DNA of 64,000 nucleotides from Avena insularis (GCA_023614405.1 CM042689.1:327336305-327400304); one strand, 5' to 3'. Numbered from the stretch's first letter, positions 32,600-45,075 are shown. Numbers and translations: made by a program. Notes: generated from the sequence alone by a model not told the origin.

Positions 32600-32734
32600 A
32601 GAAGACGAATACGTTTTGTATAATATTGATCATAAAGGATTACAAGTGTTTATATAGGAGAGAGGGGGAGAGGTAAAACCCTAACCCTAACCGAACTGGG
32701 CCGAACCGAGCCCGTATAGAATTACAATTCAACA
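32600..32734 (-). repeat. 5' LTR of the copia element (135 bp)
   Basis: Pairs with 20073-20208. The TATA-like TATATAAAC in sense is near 32650-32660. In sense orientation it begins TGTTGAATT and ends GTCTTCT, a TG...CT terminus. Confidence 0.9.
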
Positions 32735-32739
32735 GCTGC

Positions 32740-34271
32740 GACATGGAGACCATAACACGCCATCAATTTGCGTCAGGAAGACGCAAAAGTAATTTCATTA
32801 AGCAACTAAGGAATTTCATTGAGGACCAGGACCGACTACTTTATTCTGTGTCTGGTTATTTTGAGGAACCATTTTCAAGACGTATAAAACCCCAACTATA
32901 GTGTCACTAATAAAGTTCAACCTACATTATCTAACTAACGCAATGAATAGTATCTTGATTGAAGCATATTCTAGGGAGGAGGTTAAAAAGGCTCTATTTA
33001 ACAAACATTGGGAATCTAAAGGCGTTGGGGCCTAATGGCTTTCATGCGATTTTTTCAAGAGTTTTTGGCACATTATTGGAGAAGACCTAACAGATGAAGT
33101 TCTTATTGATTATTGCGGTTAATTCCTAGACTATATTGCATGGATGGAATGACATAATGATTGTATTAATTAAAAGAGTGGAGAATTCTAAATATATTAC
33201 CCGTCCCATTAGACTTTGCAATGTGGCTTATAAGGTGATCCCCAATTGCTCATAGACTCAAATTTACTACTGCCAAAAATTATATCACTGGCGCAAACTA
33301 CCTTTTTATCTGGGGTTTAATCACTGATAACATGCTTGTGGCTTATGAGTCCTATCATGCAGTCAAGAACAAAAATACAGGGAAGTTTGGAACTTGTGCG
33401 ATCAAACTTGATATGCATAAGGCATATGGTATGGTGAAGTGGTGTTTTTTGAAGAGGATTTTGCCAAGAATTGGTTTCGATCTAGAGTGGGTGGAGTTAA
33501 TTATGCCCCATGTGTCCTTTGTTTGTTGTCAAGTGCGTCTCAATAATGGTTTATCCAAATATTTCTATCGGGCTAGGGGTTAGGCAGGGGATCCTCTATC
33601 GCACTACCTATTTTTGCTGTGTGCTGAAGGCCTATCAAGTATGTTGAGGCGTGAGCAGGAAATTTAGGGTGAAAGTATGTTGAAGTGCATCAGTTGTATC
33701 TTATCTTCTATATGCCGATGAATCCCTCATATTTATGTGAGCTGATGCAATCAATGCCATTTGTGTCTACGGAGGGCTATGATGATTACTGTGCAACGTC
33801 GGGCCGATTGGTGAGTGATAACAAATCATCAATTTTCTTTAGTCCATGCATTGTTGTTGACATAAGGGATGAGGTATGTTCTATATTGAATATCATGACT
33901 GAATCTTTAACGGACAAGTACCTTGGGCTCCTCTTATGGGTGTTGATAAATCTAATTGTTTTATGCATCTAATTGAGAGAGTGATTAAAATTTTAAGTGG
34001 ATGGAAGGAAAATAATATGTGCTTTGGAGGAAAGGAGGCACTCAATAAAGCTATCATATAAGCTATTCCCGTATATGCGATGTTAGTCTTCAAGCTACCC
34101 AACAGATCATTAAAGGGATATTCACCTTAATATCCTAGTTTTGGTGGGGAGATGATGATAAGAACAAGCACATGCGTTTGCATAGTGGAAGATGTGTGTG
34201 TCCAAGAAGGAAGGAGGTATGCTGTTTAGCGATTTACATTTTTTTTAATTTGTTCATGCTAGCCAAATATT
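32740..34271 (+). pseudogene. LINE-alpha ORF2 reverse transcriptase and post-RT region (broken)
   Basis: It resumes at RHGDHNT after the copia. In various frames: a SREEVKKALFN helix, a PGPDGF-like GPNGFHA, a degenerate RPI(R)LCNVAYK, KLDMHKAYGMVKW, RQGDPLSHYLFLLCAEGLSSML, and the catalytic box YADES at 33711-33725 (D-E instead of D-D). Later WGDDDKNKHMRLHSWKMCVSKKEGG and a DLHFFNLFMLAK tail. Multiple stops and shifts. It ends at 34271 without 3' UTR or poly-A. Confidence 0.85.
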
Positions 34272-34787
34272 AGTGGCATGTTAGTGATAGGAAGGATTTA
34301 AATAGATATACCCCAACTCAAATTTTGGACATTTTGACAAGAATGAAATTAGCAAGACTCAAATAGATAAAAGTTGGACATTATGGTTCCATCAAGTATG
34401 TCACCAACTAGAATTAGAATAGAGAGAGAGGATTAAAAATAGGGGGGCAAACACAATGTCAAATACAATATATCAATAACCAAATACAATTAAGCAAGAA
34501 CCAAATACATTGCAACAATTTAATTATAATATGATCCATGCAAGGTGGCATGATGAACATGAGCAATTATAATATGCAATGGATTTGATTCAACTAGTAA
34601 AAATGTATCATGACAAGAGTTTAGAACCTTGGGATGCTACAAACGACGAGGGACGTCAACTAGTAGATAGCTTCTGAGGAGATGATTGATTTTACAAGGG
34701 ATATTTGACCACCTTAATAATAAATTTTCCATTACATGTTGGGAGCTTTTCGACGCATTTATTTTACAAGTGTTGAAAATCGGTCCC
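34272..34787. other. Unassigned AT-rich stretch between LINE-alpha and element D
   Basis: No coding frame, LTR terminus or inverted repeat was found. It neither continues the LINE translation nor belongs to the LTR of element D. It may be a fragment of a further element truncated on both sides. Confidence 0.5.
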
Positions 34788-36082
34788 TAATACCTTCAAT
34801 CTGGATTTACGGATGCAATATAGTAGCTTTTTCCCTAGTAGATCTAGGTTTAATCGAACCTTGGGAAATGATCATAAAAGGAATAAAAATAATGACACGT
34901 CTATAAGACTTTTTCATTTTACCTTCATTTATCAGACCAATCTAGTTTACTTTATATTGTGGGTTGATTCAATGGATGGAGATAGGCCAAGGTTGAAGAT
35001 CAACCTACAACTGCATATCATATGTGATAAAAGATAATAATAATAAGCATAGTCATGTGTATTGTTCCAATAGAGATAATCTTTGTGGGTAGCACATCCT
35101 AATATACTAGATCCCCTGCGAGCAGCAGGCATATAAATAGTCTTTTGATCGAACCGGTTGCACCATGAAGTATAGGGCTACAAACAGTTATTAATTGATA
35201 AACACAGATCAAAGCATTAGGAGAGATGTTGCTATTGATCCCAAATGGGTCGCTAAGCAAAGACCGTATGGCCCTTTATGTCACTGGGTTTCCTATGAGA
35301 TTGCTGCTAGCCAAGTATCTCACCTCAAGCCTTGATCGATCTCGGGGGTCTTGGGTACCTACAAGTCCAAAGACCGAGGCAAAAGACAAACAAACAAAAG
35401 ATACACATCTCTTATTCAGACAATACACAATACTCCCATAGATTAGATGCACATAATCGCTGCGAGGTTTCTACCTAATCCGTAGCCCGTGAGGACTACT
35501 CACTCATAAAAATAAGATCAAGGATAGAAAATATTATGCAAAATACTTAGATTGAAATCAAATATTCTTACAATAATCTCCGAATCACAAGGAGATCTCA
35601 AGTACAAAGCTATGGCTATGGCTAATGGAGAGGATGGAGATGGAAAGGATGAACTATAGTGTGGATCTCCTTTGGTGGTCTTGTGATGCAATCTGAGAAT
35701 GGCGGCCCCCTGCATGGCAACTGGGACCTCAAAATACATAGGTGCCTTCACAAGAGTTGTAGAGTTTGATGAGACAAAGCCACTGCCACATGGTACGGGC
35801 AGGCCATACGGGCACACAGCGCCCGTACCAGTGGTCATTACGATGTCTTGCGCCTGGCAATTTTTTCAGGATTGCTTGGTCGTGGACTTTCTCAAAATAT
35901 TCATTTATGACTCATGGTTTCGCATTAAAAGCGTGATTTACTGCACAACACAATTTAAAGCAAAATTTTGCATATCTTTGCAATAATTATTCATTAGTGG
36001 CAATTCAAAAGAGATTATTATCAATTTTTGACGAAAAGCAATGTTTAAATGCGGAGAAAGATGGCGATTTTTGGATCCATCA
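34788..36082 (-). repeat. 3' LTR of element D (about 1295 bp)
   Basis: The left part (ctttttccctagtagatctagg) matches the LTR of C. It ends ggatccatca, followed in plus orientation by acgtccccaaacctc, the complement of a GGTTTGGGGACG polypurine tract. It carries a GGTACGGGC...GCCCGTACC hairpin at 35792-35829. The start is taken at taatacc, a mutated tgatacc. Confidence 0.82.
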
Positions 36083-36930
36083 ACGTCCCCAAACCTCAAA
36101 CCTTGATCACCCTCGAGCAAGAAAAAACAAAAGAACTATAAGGAATTCGGCGTTTAAACTTGAAACAACGAGAATATGAATTCACTTACGGTCGGTAGCG
36201 AAATGCTTCTAGCACTTCTTCCATTTGAAAGGCTCATCAAAGTTAGAGAGATGTTAAGAACACTATACAAGCTTTGATTACTTAAGACAATCAAAGTAGA
36301 GTTTAATATAATAGAAATAAGTAGAAGTGTAACAATCAATCCAATTCCTCTAGTTAACTCTTAGCTTGCCAAGGAACACTATGATGTTTATTATAGCAAA
36401 ATTGAGTAAGAGAGTTCATGTCCTAAGTAGCATAACAGTGAAGTGTCTTATTAACACCCACATCAGTAAATAAAGACTATCAAAAACACTTCTATTCCAA
36501 TCATTACTTCTCAATAAAATTCATAGAGTGGTAACGAGATCATACCAAAGACTTGTCATATGGGTCTTCATATTTTTCTCTTATCTTTCTCCTTTTCTCT
36601 TTTTTTCTTCCTTATTTCAAGGATATTTCTCAATAAGGATCATTGAGTGATTGTTTTAAACAATGGTTTGCACAACCTTCGAGAGTACCAATACTTTTTC
36701 CCATACACTGACACGTATGCCACCCATGTCATCAACTCCAAAATCCAGGGTTATACCATAGATCGTTCAAAAGCTAGAGGAGTTGTTGGCATCCAAAGGT
36801 GTGCATGGGAAACATATAACTCTTTTAAATAGTATCCTGGTTTGATCCACAAGGTTAGCTTTGGCATGCATCACAATTACCACTAGACTTAATTTCAATC
36901 AAACAACTCCTTTCAAGAGTGTCGTCAAGT
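36083..36930 (-). other. Element D 3' noncoding region, first part
   Basis: No gene; similar in layout to 21718-22600 of element C (tgatcaccctcgagcaag next to the PPT). It ends in the aagagtgtcgtcaagt target duplication of LINE-beta at 36915-36930. Confidence 0.7.
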
Positions 36931-37080
36931 GCTCTCCTGTACTGGCGAAAAAATAGGATCGGCGATCTCATGGCGATCTAGGCCCCCTTGGGCCTCACAC
37001 CTCGCCGGCCATCCTGGCTGCCGGACTCCATCTCCCTCCCATCCACATACATTTCTAGCCTCCATTTCCCCTACCCCACC

Positions 37081-38478
37081 ATGCCTTCTTCTTTGATCCT
37101 TGATCGTTCCTCTTGGCGTTGGAAGACTCTATACTCTGGGGTTTTAGAGTGTCGCCAAGATTTAATGTCTTCGGGTTTCATTGTGGTTAATCCCAAACTA
37201 AGGATAATTCAGCTTGTGGCCACAAATGGGGTTGTGATTGATAGTAAATCCCTCAAGGTACGAGAATCCATCTCCTATGGATCTGAGATTAAATTTCCAT
37301 GTCATCGTGCCTTGGCTAGGGTTAGACTTGTTCTACGTAAGGGGGCTCTCCTTGATAATGGTGTCCCCTTGGTTTTTCCAATGGCCAATTCATCTCGAAA
37401 CATCTTGGATAATAACCCTATTGATCCCTCGTCTATGGCTACGCATGTTGTCACCTCTCTTGGCATGGATTTCACTTATGGTATTAATTTTGCTAAAGAA
37501 GTGCGTACGTTATTTCAATCCTCAGTGCACCCATTTATTGGTTCGGACCACTTTACTATGGTGGTATCTTTTGGATGGGATTCATTTAAATTAGATGATG
37601 ATTCTGTCAGCCTTGCTCTTGAGGCAGCCATTGGAGGATACTGTGGTGAATTAAATGTGTCTGAAATTAGAGGAAGGGTCTTCTCTTTTACTGTTTCCTC
37701 CAAAAGAGTGGATTTCTTTATTAATAAGCTTGGCTCTTATGAATGTTTTCACTTCAAATGTTTCTTCCATCTCTGGGGCTTTGGAGGACCAAATTGGAAG
37801 AAAGAATTTTCCCTTTGGAAGAAGGATCTTGATGCCAAATGGACTCTTGTGGGTAGTCCCACCTCTAAGAAATCTTTGTTGGCTCAAAACCAGGCCAAAC
37901 CTGTTTTGATGACTAGCACTTGGAAGCCAAAAGTATGCACTAAGCGAATTATCAACTTGGATATTTCTTTGCCTGACGTGGTTAATGTTCAAGTTGGCGG
38001 TTTTATTTTGCACAAAAGAAAAGATGTGTCTATGACCTCTCCAATTGGTTTGGGAAATTCTGTACTGTCTGATGATCCTCCAAAGAGTGTATTTAAACAG
38101 ATTAATTCTTCTCTAAATGTTGACAATTCTATATCTTTGGATAATGATTTTGAGACTATGATTGATGATATGGTGCACAAAGTTTGGACATGCACAAGAT
38201 GTCTTAGTTTCAAATATGTTACGCGTCAGTGTACATATATTATCCGTTGCTTGGCATGTTTCAGAAAGGGTCACATTAAGAAAGATTGTCCTGGTAAGGC
38301 AGGGGCATCTTTGTATTTTCGCTGGGTCGTCAAGCAGTCAAATCAAGTCAAGTTGGACTCTGCCCCTGCCCTGCCTCCGACAAAACAGTTCTATCTCCAT
38401 GCATATCGGTTTCTCCTCGAAAATCTTGCTCTCCTCCCCTGCGTTCTCCGCCGCCTGCTCTGCCTCCACAAACCCTAG
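37081..38478 (+). pseudogene. LINE-beta ORF1, first part with CCHC knuckle
   Basis: 465 codons open from ATG 37081 (MPSSLILDRSSWRWKTLYSG). There is a central folded region, then CTRCLSFKYVTRQCTYIIRC and CLACFRKGHIKKDC near 38185-38290, which form CCHC-type knuckles; the second is canonical CX2CX4HX4C. It binds element RNA in active L1 relatives. After the knuckle the frame runs into a different register from the following segment, so one indel between about 38290 and 38480 separates it from the rest of ORF1. Confidence 0.8.
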
Positions 38479-38480
38479 CA

Positions 38481-41157
38481 ATGGCAAACTTTCCAGTGCA
38501 GCCAGAGAGGTTTACTTCGGTAGGGATGCATGTGTTGGAGGCTTGGGATGCTGATCAGAGGCCTCTGAGTATTTGTGTAACTGCTTCTTCAACTCCTCCT
38601 AGGCGTCACGAGAACTGGGCAATGGCGGTTGTGCTTCCTCGGCCGATCGGTGATGAGATTGATGAGGTATTGCAACAAGTTATTGTTGGAGATATACCCT
38701 AAAGGCAATAATAAAAGTGGTTATTATTATATCTTTGTGTTTATGATAAATGTTTACATTCATGCTATAATGGTATTAACCGGAAACATTAATACTTGTG
38801 TGATTTGTAAACTAAATTAGAGTCCCTGGTAAAGCCTCTTTATAATACTAGCTTGTTGATTAATAGATGATCATGGTTTCTCGATCATGAACATTGAGAT
38901 GTTATTAATAACAAGATCATATCATTAGGAGAATGGTATGATGGACATACTCCTATAGATAAGCGTAGCATTAAGATCAAGTAATTTCAATAGTTCGTTT
39001 GCTATAAGCTTTGTGATACATAGTAACCTAATTCCTTCGACCATGAAATCATGTTAATCACCATCACTGGAAGGATGCTTTGATAACATCAAACACCACA
39101 CCGTAACTGGGTGGCTATAAAGGCGGCATTGGGTGTTCGGAAAGTATGGGTTGAGGCACATGAATCAAGAGTGGGATTTGTCCATCCATATGACGGATAG
39201 ATATACTCTGGGCCCTCTCGGTGGAATGTCATCCAATTAGCTTGCAAGCATGTGACTGGCTCACAAGGGATCACATATCATGGGAACGAGAAAAGAGTAC
39301 TTATCGGTAACGAGGTTGAACTAGGTATGCAGAGATACCGACGATCAAAACCTTGGATAAGTAAACTATCGTGAGACAAAGGGAAATTGGTATCGTATGT
39401 AAGTGGTTCATCGAGTACCAAACGTGTGACCGACTGCGGAAGCGCTGCCAGAACGCAGCGCCATAAGGATCGTCTATGCGATCTTGAGATCAGCAAGTGT
39501 ACGACTACATCACCCACGAGAATCTGTTCTTGTTAATCGCTTTGGAATCTTCAAGGGTGAGTGCTTCTATCGACTCGTTGCTACAATCTAGTAGATAGAT
39601 CTTGGATTGTTTGTGTGCATGCGGTAGATTTTTTTGTTTTCCATGCTACGAACCCCTACAGTTACTGATCACATTGTCAATGATCTGCAGTGGGAAGTTT
39701 TAAGTTTTGATGAAAGTGCAGTTGGCATTGGGTTATTTAGGATGCGTGATTCTGTTACTAGAGATTTACTTGTTGTGCAACCTGAGGTGCCTTTTGGTAA
39801 TGGAAGGTTTTTATCTTTTACTAATCATGATGAGGGTCCCAGTTTTAGAGCCACTGTTTATACCAGGACTGGTTGGATTATGTTGCTTAACCTGCCTATG
39901 GATTATCGTAATGAGGAATTTCTCACTGAAACTGTAGCTAAATTTGGAAAACTAAGAGGTTGGTTTAGAGAGGATCCTTCTCCAACTAGGACTTTGATCA
40001 AGTGCATCTATGGTGGGGCTGGGGATATTCCTAGGTCCATTGTTGTCAGGGAGCCTCAGAAATATGGTAGCACTATGGTTTCCTGGACAGTTCCTTGCTT
40101 TATTTTGATGAGTGTGCAAGGAGATGCTCTGCCTGGGGATGAGTCTCCTGTCCCTCATAATGGTAACCCACACCCTTTACCTGGACAAGATCATGATTTT
40201 CAGCCTAATGTGGAGGAGCAGGGTGGGATACCTGATGATATTCAACCTGATGTTCCTGGATGGGGTGAATGGCCACATCAGGGGATTAAAGGAGAGAATG
40301 TTGGGGTTGATGTGCAGCAGAATGAGATGCCTCCTCAAGATCAATCTTCTGTCACCTTTTCTTTCTCCTCTGATTCAGGACCTTCAGTACAGTTTATTCC
40401 TGGAGAAGGAGCTGATCAGTTGGTTCATGCTCCTGTTGATGTTGTTATGCAGGATGCTGTTATGCAGGATGTTCCCCAAGTTAACTTGGATATTATTGAG
40501 GAAAACCCCCTAGCTATCATTCCTTTTCAGCAACAACCTCCTTTGGATGAGAATGTGAATTTAAATCTTTTCACAGTTCTTCTGCCTGATCACCTCAGGA
40601 TGGGAAATATAAATGTTTTGAATGAGTTGTCCATGGAGAAGTTCCATTGTCTTCATCTTTCCAGGGTGGGGTGCTTACCTCATGATTTTGAATACAGTGC
40701 CATCATGCGCAACTTTTGGCTGCCACCCTCTCCTCTGTTACCCCAGGTGCCTTCTGACAAGGAGCAGATTGTCCATGATGTTTCCATAGAGGGCCAATTC
40801 AAAACTATTGGGCAGAAGACAGTTCAGGAGATTGCTGTTGAGTGCTCTACTAAGAAGAGGACAAGACAACAAAAGCAGAAAGAACCTTTGCTAGTCAACA
40901 CCTCTGAAAGACGCAGTACAAGGAGCTTAACAAGGAATGCTGGATTCAGACTTGAGCCCATGTCAGATCAGCCTGAACCAAGGAACAAGCAAAGATATTC
41001 CAAGCCAAGAAAGGTGGAGGAGATCCCTCCATGCACTGACATCTCTGTTTTGCAGCAGGCTGGAGCTTTGCTGGAGATACCTGGATCTGAACTCACAGTG
41101 GAGAAGCTGATGGCCAACTCCACAGATGATGTTGTTGCTAAGAAGTCCAATGAGTAG
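38481..41157 (+). pseudogene. LINE-beta ORF1, second part, interrupted by a solo LTR
   Basis: It starts MANFPVQPERFTSV and reads AMAVVLPRPIGDEIDEVLQQV up to 38683, then resumes at 39661 with TDHIVNDLQWEVLSFDE and continues open to TAG 41155-41157. The segment VYTRTGWIMLLNLPMDYRNEEF is typical of the RNA-recognition-like/DUF4283-like part of plant LINE ORF1, followed by a long acidic, proline-rich tail and a basic KKRTRQQKQK end. The 5-bp TSD keeps the frame once the LTR is removed. Without the LTR about 560 codons are open. Confidence 0.78.
38684..39660 (+). mobile_element. BARE/Angela-like copia solo LTR (977 bp)
   Basis: TGTTGGAGATATACCCTAAA...CCCCTACA with the 5-bp TSD gttat (38679-38683) / gttac (39661-39665), one mismatch. 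The start (ggcaataataaaagtggttattatta, then catgctataatggtattaaccggaaa) resembles LTRs of the BARE/Angela/WIS group as I remember them. No PBS or PPT is present, so it is a solo LTR. It lies inside LINE-beta ORF1 and is the innermost layer of this stack. Confidence 0.85.
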
Positions 41158-41378
41158 CTGGTCTGAGTTGTTATGTTGCTTGAAATCTAATGACAGGCAA
41201 TGTAACCTTTATATTGTAATTATTATGGAACTTGGCTTTTGTTTTCTGGACTATCTGAACCTGCTGGCATATTGGTATTGGCACACTTTTGGAAACTTCA
41301 TTACAATCCATGTTGTCCTTCATACTCTATATTGTGTCCTATGGGGCTGGATTTTATTGTTGCTATGTGTCTCTTTTA

Positions 41379-44300
41379 ATGAGTAATTCATTGGGAAATT
41401 TGGATTGGCTGGTTTTGGATTGGAACATAAGGGGCTTAATGATAAAGATAAAAGGATAGCAGTCTATAATAAAATTGAAGAGAGCAGGGCCTCTATTGTT
41501 TGTCTTCAGGAAACTAAATGTGATTCCTTTGATAACTCCTTTATTAGGAGTTTCTGTCCAAAAAGGTTTGATCGTTTTGTTTTCTCACCTGCAATTGGGG
41601 CATCTGGTGTAATTATTGTGCTTTGGAATAGTGCTGTGTTCGATGGGCAAGTCATTGAAATTCATAGATCTGCTATTCATGTGACTTTCTCTTCCTTACA
41701 TAATGGGCAGAAGTGGCATTTAGTAAATGTTTATGGACCTTGTAAGGGAATTGAAAGAGACAACTTTGTTACCTGGTTATATAATTTAAACATAAACATG
41801 CATGAGCACTGGCTTCTCCTAGGGGATTTTAACTTTACCAGATCAGTGGAAAATAGAAACAAGCCAGGGGCTGATATGAATGATATCATTCTGTTTAATG
41901 ACATAATTAGTCACTTGGGCCTATTGGAATTACCTTTAAAGGGCAGATCTTTCACCTGGTCAAATATGCAAGCACAGCCTCTTTTGGAGCAGCTTGATTG
42001 GTTTTTTACTTCTTGTCAATGGACCATTGATTTTCCAAACACACTGGTATTTCCATTGGCAAAAACTACCTCTCACCATGTCCCTTGTGTTGTTCAAGTA
42101 GCCACCAAAATCCCCAAATCAAGGATTTTTCGATTTGAGAATTTCTGGGTTGAGCAACCAGGATTTATGGAGTTGTTTGATAGAGTTTGGAAACAGCCTG
42201 TGATTAGATCTTCTTCTGCCTCTTCTATTACTGCAAAGTTCAAATTGCTTTGGTATGAATTAAAAAAGTGGGGAAAATTTTTGTCCCACCTAAATTTTTT
42301 GATCGCAAAGTGCAATTATGTTATTCTTATGCTGGATCAGTTGGAGGATGCTAGGCCTCTGTTCACTCCTGAATTTAACTTCAGAAATATTGTAAAATGC
42401 CATCTGGAAAAATTGTTGAAGTTGCAGTCAGATTACTGGAAGCAAAGGTGTACTATTAGATGGGTAAAATTAAATGGTGAGAATACAAAATATTTCCATG
42501 CAAAGGCAACTGAAAGGTATAGGCATAATGTGATTACAAGTATTCAGGATGAATCTGGAAATGATTTGACTGACCATTCTCAGAAGGCATGTGCATTTTG
42601 GATATGTTATAAGAACATGATGGGAGTTTCCTACCCAACCAACAATCACTTGGATTTATCCTTTCTTCTCAGTCAAGTGCAGGGTTTACACAGTCTGTTT
42701 GAGGATATTACTTTGAAGGAAATTGAGGGTGTTGTTAAATTTTTGAAATCTGACAAAGCTCCTGGACCTGATGGTTTTAATGGTTTCTTTGTGAAAAAAT
42801 GTTGGCACATCATCAAGAAGGATTTCATTCAATTGTGTCAGGACTTCCATGATGAAAAAATCTCCCTAGAGAGTATAAATGGCTCTTATATTACTTTAGT
42901 GCCAAAAAAGCTACACCCCAATCGGTCAATGATTTCAGGCCTATCTCTCTGACTAATACCTGTTTAAAATTCATCACTAAAATCTATGCAAACAGACTTC
43001 AAGATGAAATCAAAAGGTAATGCTAATCAGTATGGTTTCATTCGGGACAGAACTATACAGGATTGTCTGGGTTGGTGTTTTGAATATATTTTTCAATGTC
43101 AGAAGTCAAGAAGGAAAATTGTGGTTTTCAAGATTGATTTTGAAAAGTCCTTTGACACAATTGAGCACCATGCTATTCTCCAAGTACTGAGATGTAAAGG
43201 TTTCCCAAAAAAGTTCATTGCTTTAGTCAAGAATATTCTTGGCAGTGGTACATCTTCTGTACTCTTAAGTGGTGTGCCTGGGCAGAGTTTTGCTTATAAA
43301 GGGGTGTCAGGCAGGGTGACCCTTTGTCACCCTTGCTTTATGTCCTGGGAGGTGATTTATTATAGACCATGGTAAATAAAGCTTTTTCTGATGGAACTCT
43401 GAAACTGCCTATTCCAATAGAAGGAGATTATCCAATTGTACAATATGCAGATGATACCCTAATCATTTTTCCTGCTGATGAGGATAAACTATTAGTCTTC
43501 AAGGACTTGCTGATTCAATATGCTGAATTTACTGGTCTAAAAGTCAATTTTCACAAATCCTACATGATTCCAATAAATATATCTAATGATGAAACTACAC
43601 ATTTGGCCTCTGTCTTTCAACGTTAGCTTGCTGCTATGCCTTTCACATACCTTGGATTACCAATGGGCACAACTAAACCCATAATCAAGGACTTTTCACC
43701 TTTGATTAACAGGATTGAGAGAAGGTTAAATGCAACAGTGTCTTTTCTGTCTTATGGAGACAGCCTTATTTTGGTGAACTCTGTGCTATCTTCACTGCCC
43801 ACTTATATTATGTGCACATTGCAAATTCCTCAAGGGGTCATTGATATTATGGATAAGGCAAGAAGGAGATGCCTTTGGAGGAAAACAAAGAACCAGGAGA
43901 AATTTAACTCTTTGGCTGCTTGGCCTATGATTTGTAAGCCTAAAGACAAAGGAGGACTTGGAATTATTGATCTCAAGGTTCAGAATAAAGCACTATTGAT
44001 TAAGCATTTGGATAAATTTTATAATAATGCTGACTTGCCCTGGGTTAGTCTGGTCAGGAACTCATATTATCATGAGTCTGTCCCACATGTTGTTACTGTT
44101 TGTGGCTCTTTTTGGTGGAGAGGGATCCTAAAGCTAGTTGATGAGTGGAAATCCATTTCCAAATCCATTGCGGGGTCTGGATTTACCATTTTGTTCTGGA
44201 ATGATCTTTGGCACACATAACTACTTGCAATCAAATTCCCAAGGTTATACTCTTTTACAAGAGACAAGATGGTTTCTATCAAAGATATGGCTACACTGAA

Positions 44301-44968
44301 ACCTGCATGATGCATTTCATCTGCCTTTTTCAATTGAGGCATTTCAGGAATATGATAAACTGCAAGATGTCCTTAGTTCAGTATGTCTATCTCAGGAGGA
44401 AGACAAATGGATATGTCAATTAAGTAATGAAGGCTACAAGTCTCAGTTATTCTATAAACATTGTTTCTCAATGATGCCCACTGATTTAATCTCAAAGAGT
44501 ATCTGGGGATGCAAATGCATGTCCAAACATAGGTTCTTTGTCTGGCTTTTGTTCCATGACAGATTAAATACAAAGGACATGCTGCTTAGGAGGAACTGGA
44601 AGGTAACTGACAATCATGGTTGTGTGCTTTGTCCTACTGGGGTCATTGAGGACTGGAAACATCTCTTTTTCCAGTGCAACTTCAGCACTAGGGTGTGGAA
44701 TTATGTTCAGATCCAATGGACAGATGTGGCTCATAGAGAAAGTTTTTGCCATGCTTCTAAATCTTTCGGAGGGCCCTGTTTCTTAGAGGTTACAATCCTG
44801 GCGTGCTGGAATATCTGGAAGCAAAGGAATGATTGGGTTTTCAAGAATACAAAACCGACTTTCAGAGGATAGAAGGCCGGCTTTGTCTATGATATTTCTA
44901 TGCTTCTTCATAGGCTAAAAGATAAACATAAGGATTTATTGTCATTATGGCTTGACAGTCTGTCCTAG
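41379..44968 (+). pseudogene. LINE-beta ORF2: endonuclease, reverse transcriptase, C-terminal zinc-binding domain
   Basis: From ATG 41379 (MSNSLGNLDWLVLDWNIR), a one-base shift near 41430, then IVCLQETKCD, HLVNVYGPCKG, WLLLGDFNFTRS and GRSFTWSNMQ (endonuclease). From about 42710: LKSDKAPGPDGFNGFFVKK, ITLVPKK, RPISLTNTCLKFITKIYANR, NQYGFIRDRTIQDC, FKIDFEKSFDTI, the catalytic YADDTLIIF at 43447-43473, TYLGLPMG and an RRCLWR segment. The zf-RVT-like end is at 44530-44720 (CVLCPTG...HLFFQCNFS). Stops near 42950, 43375, 43624, 44218 and 44870, and several indels. The catalytic residues themselves are conserved. Confidence 0.9.
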
Positions 44969-45022
44969 TTCTATTTTCCCTTTTTATGTACATATGTTGT
45001 AAGTAAAACTTTGGACTGTTTT

Positions 45023-45075
45023 TGATGAATAAAGGATTGTGGGGGACTCCCCTGCAGTAGAAAATTTAAAAAAAA
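45023..45075 (+). terminator. LINE-beta 3' end with poly-A signal and tail
   Basis: gatgaataaagg, then a short GC-rich hairpin (gtgggggactcccctgcag) and an A-run that merges with the downstream TSD. Confidence 0.8.

Larger units (their letters stand above)
20073..32734 (-). mobile_element. Short-LTR copia retrotransposon, minus strand, split by element C
   Basis: LTRs of only 135-136 bp lie at 20073-20208 (3') and 32600-32734 (5'). In sense orientation they start TGTTGAATT and end GTCTTC(C/T). The TSD is gccgc (20068-20072) / gctgc (32735-32739), one mismatch. The host LINE frame VNWP/RHGD is restored across it. An initiator-Met PBS is next to the 5' LTR and a GCGGGGGAG polypurine tract is next to the 3' LTR. 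Internal order is gag, PR, IN, RT, RNase H, which is the copia order. Stops and frameshifts occur in every domain. Net length without C is about 4.8 kb. The short LTR suggests an Ale/Hopscotch-like lineage (inference). Confidence 0.92.
1..34271 (+). mobile_element. LINE-alpha, degenerate L1-type non-LTR retrotransposon split by three nested insertions
   Basis: The LINE occupies 1-1109, 2291-2442, 19928-20072 and 32740-34271; everything between is inserted DNA. Seen directly: the translation reads from an ORF1 tail through an endonuclease region, the linker, the reverse-transcriptase region and the post-RT region in the expected L1 order. Each break is flanked by a target-site duplication (16 bp, 5 bp, and 5 bp with one mismatch). 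Removing each insert plus one duplication restores the reading frame across the break. The 5' end lies left of the window. The 3' end is lost near 34271, before any poly-A tail. Many stops and frameshifts make it a fossil. It is the oldest layer in the first half of the window. Confidence 0.88.
36931..45075 (+). mobile_element. LINE-beta: near full-length L1-type LINE
   Basis: Flanked by perfect 16-bp TSDs aagagtgtcgtcaagt at 36915-36930 and 45076-45091, the second partly overlapping the A-tail. It contains a 5' leader, an ORF1 with zinc knuckle, an ORF2 with endonuclease, RT and C-terminal zinc-binding region, a 3' UTR with gatgaataaagg, and a poly-A tail (45066-45077). It appears to include the 5' end (leader before ORF1), which is unusual since most copies are 5'-truncated. 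It contains a solo LTR at 38684-39660. ORF2 is broken by stops, so it is no longer active. Confidence 0.93.

Noticed and set aside
36988..37080. 31 extra N-terminal codons of LINE-beta ORF1
   Set aside because: This also relies on a TTG start; ATG 37081 is the first in-frame Met.
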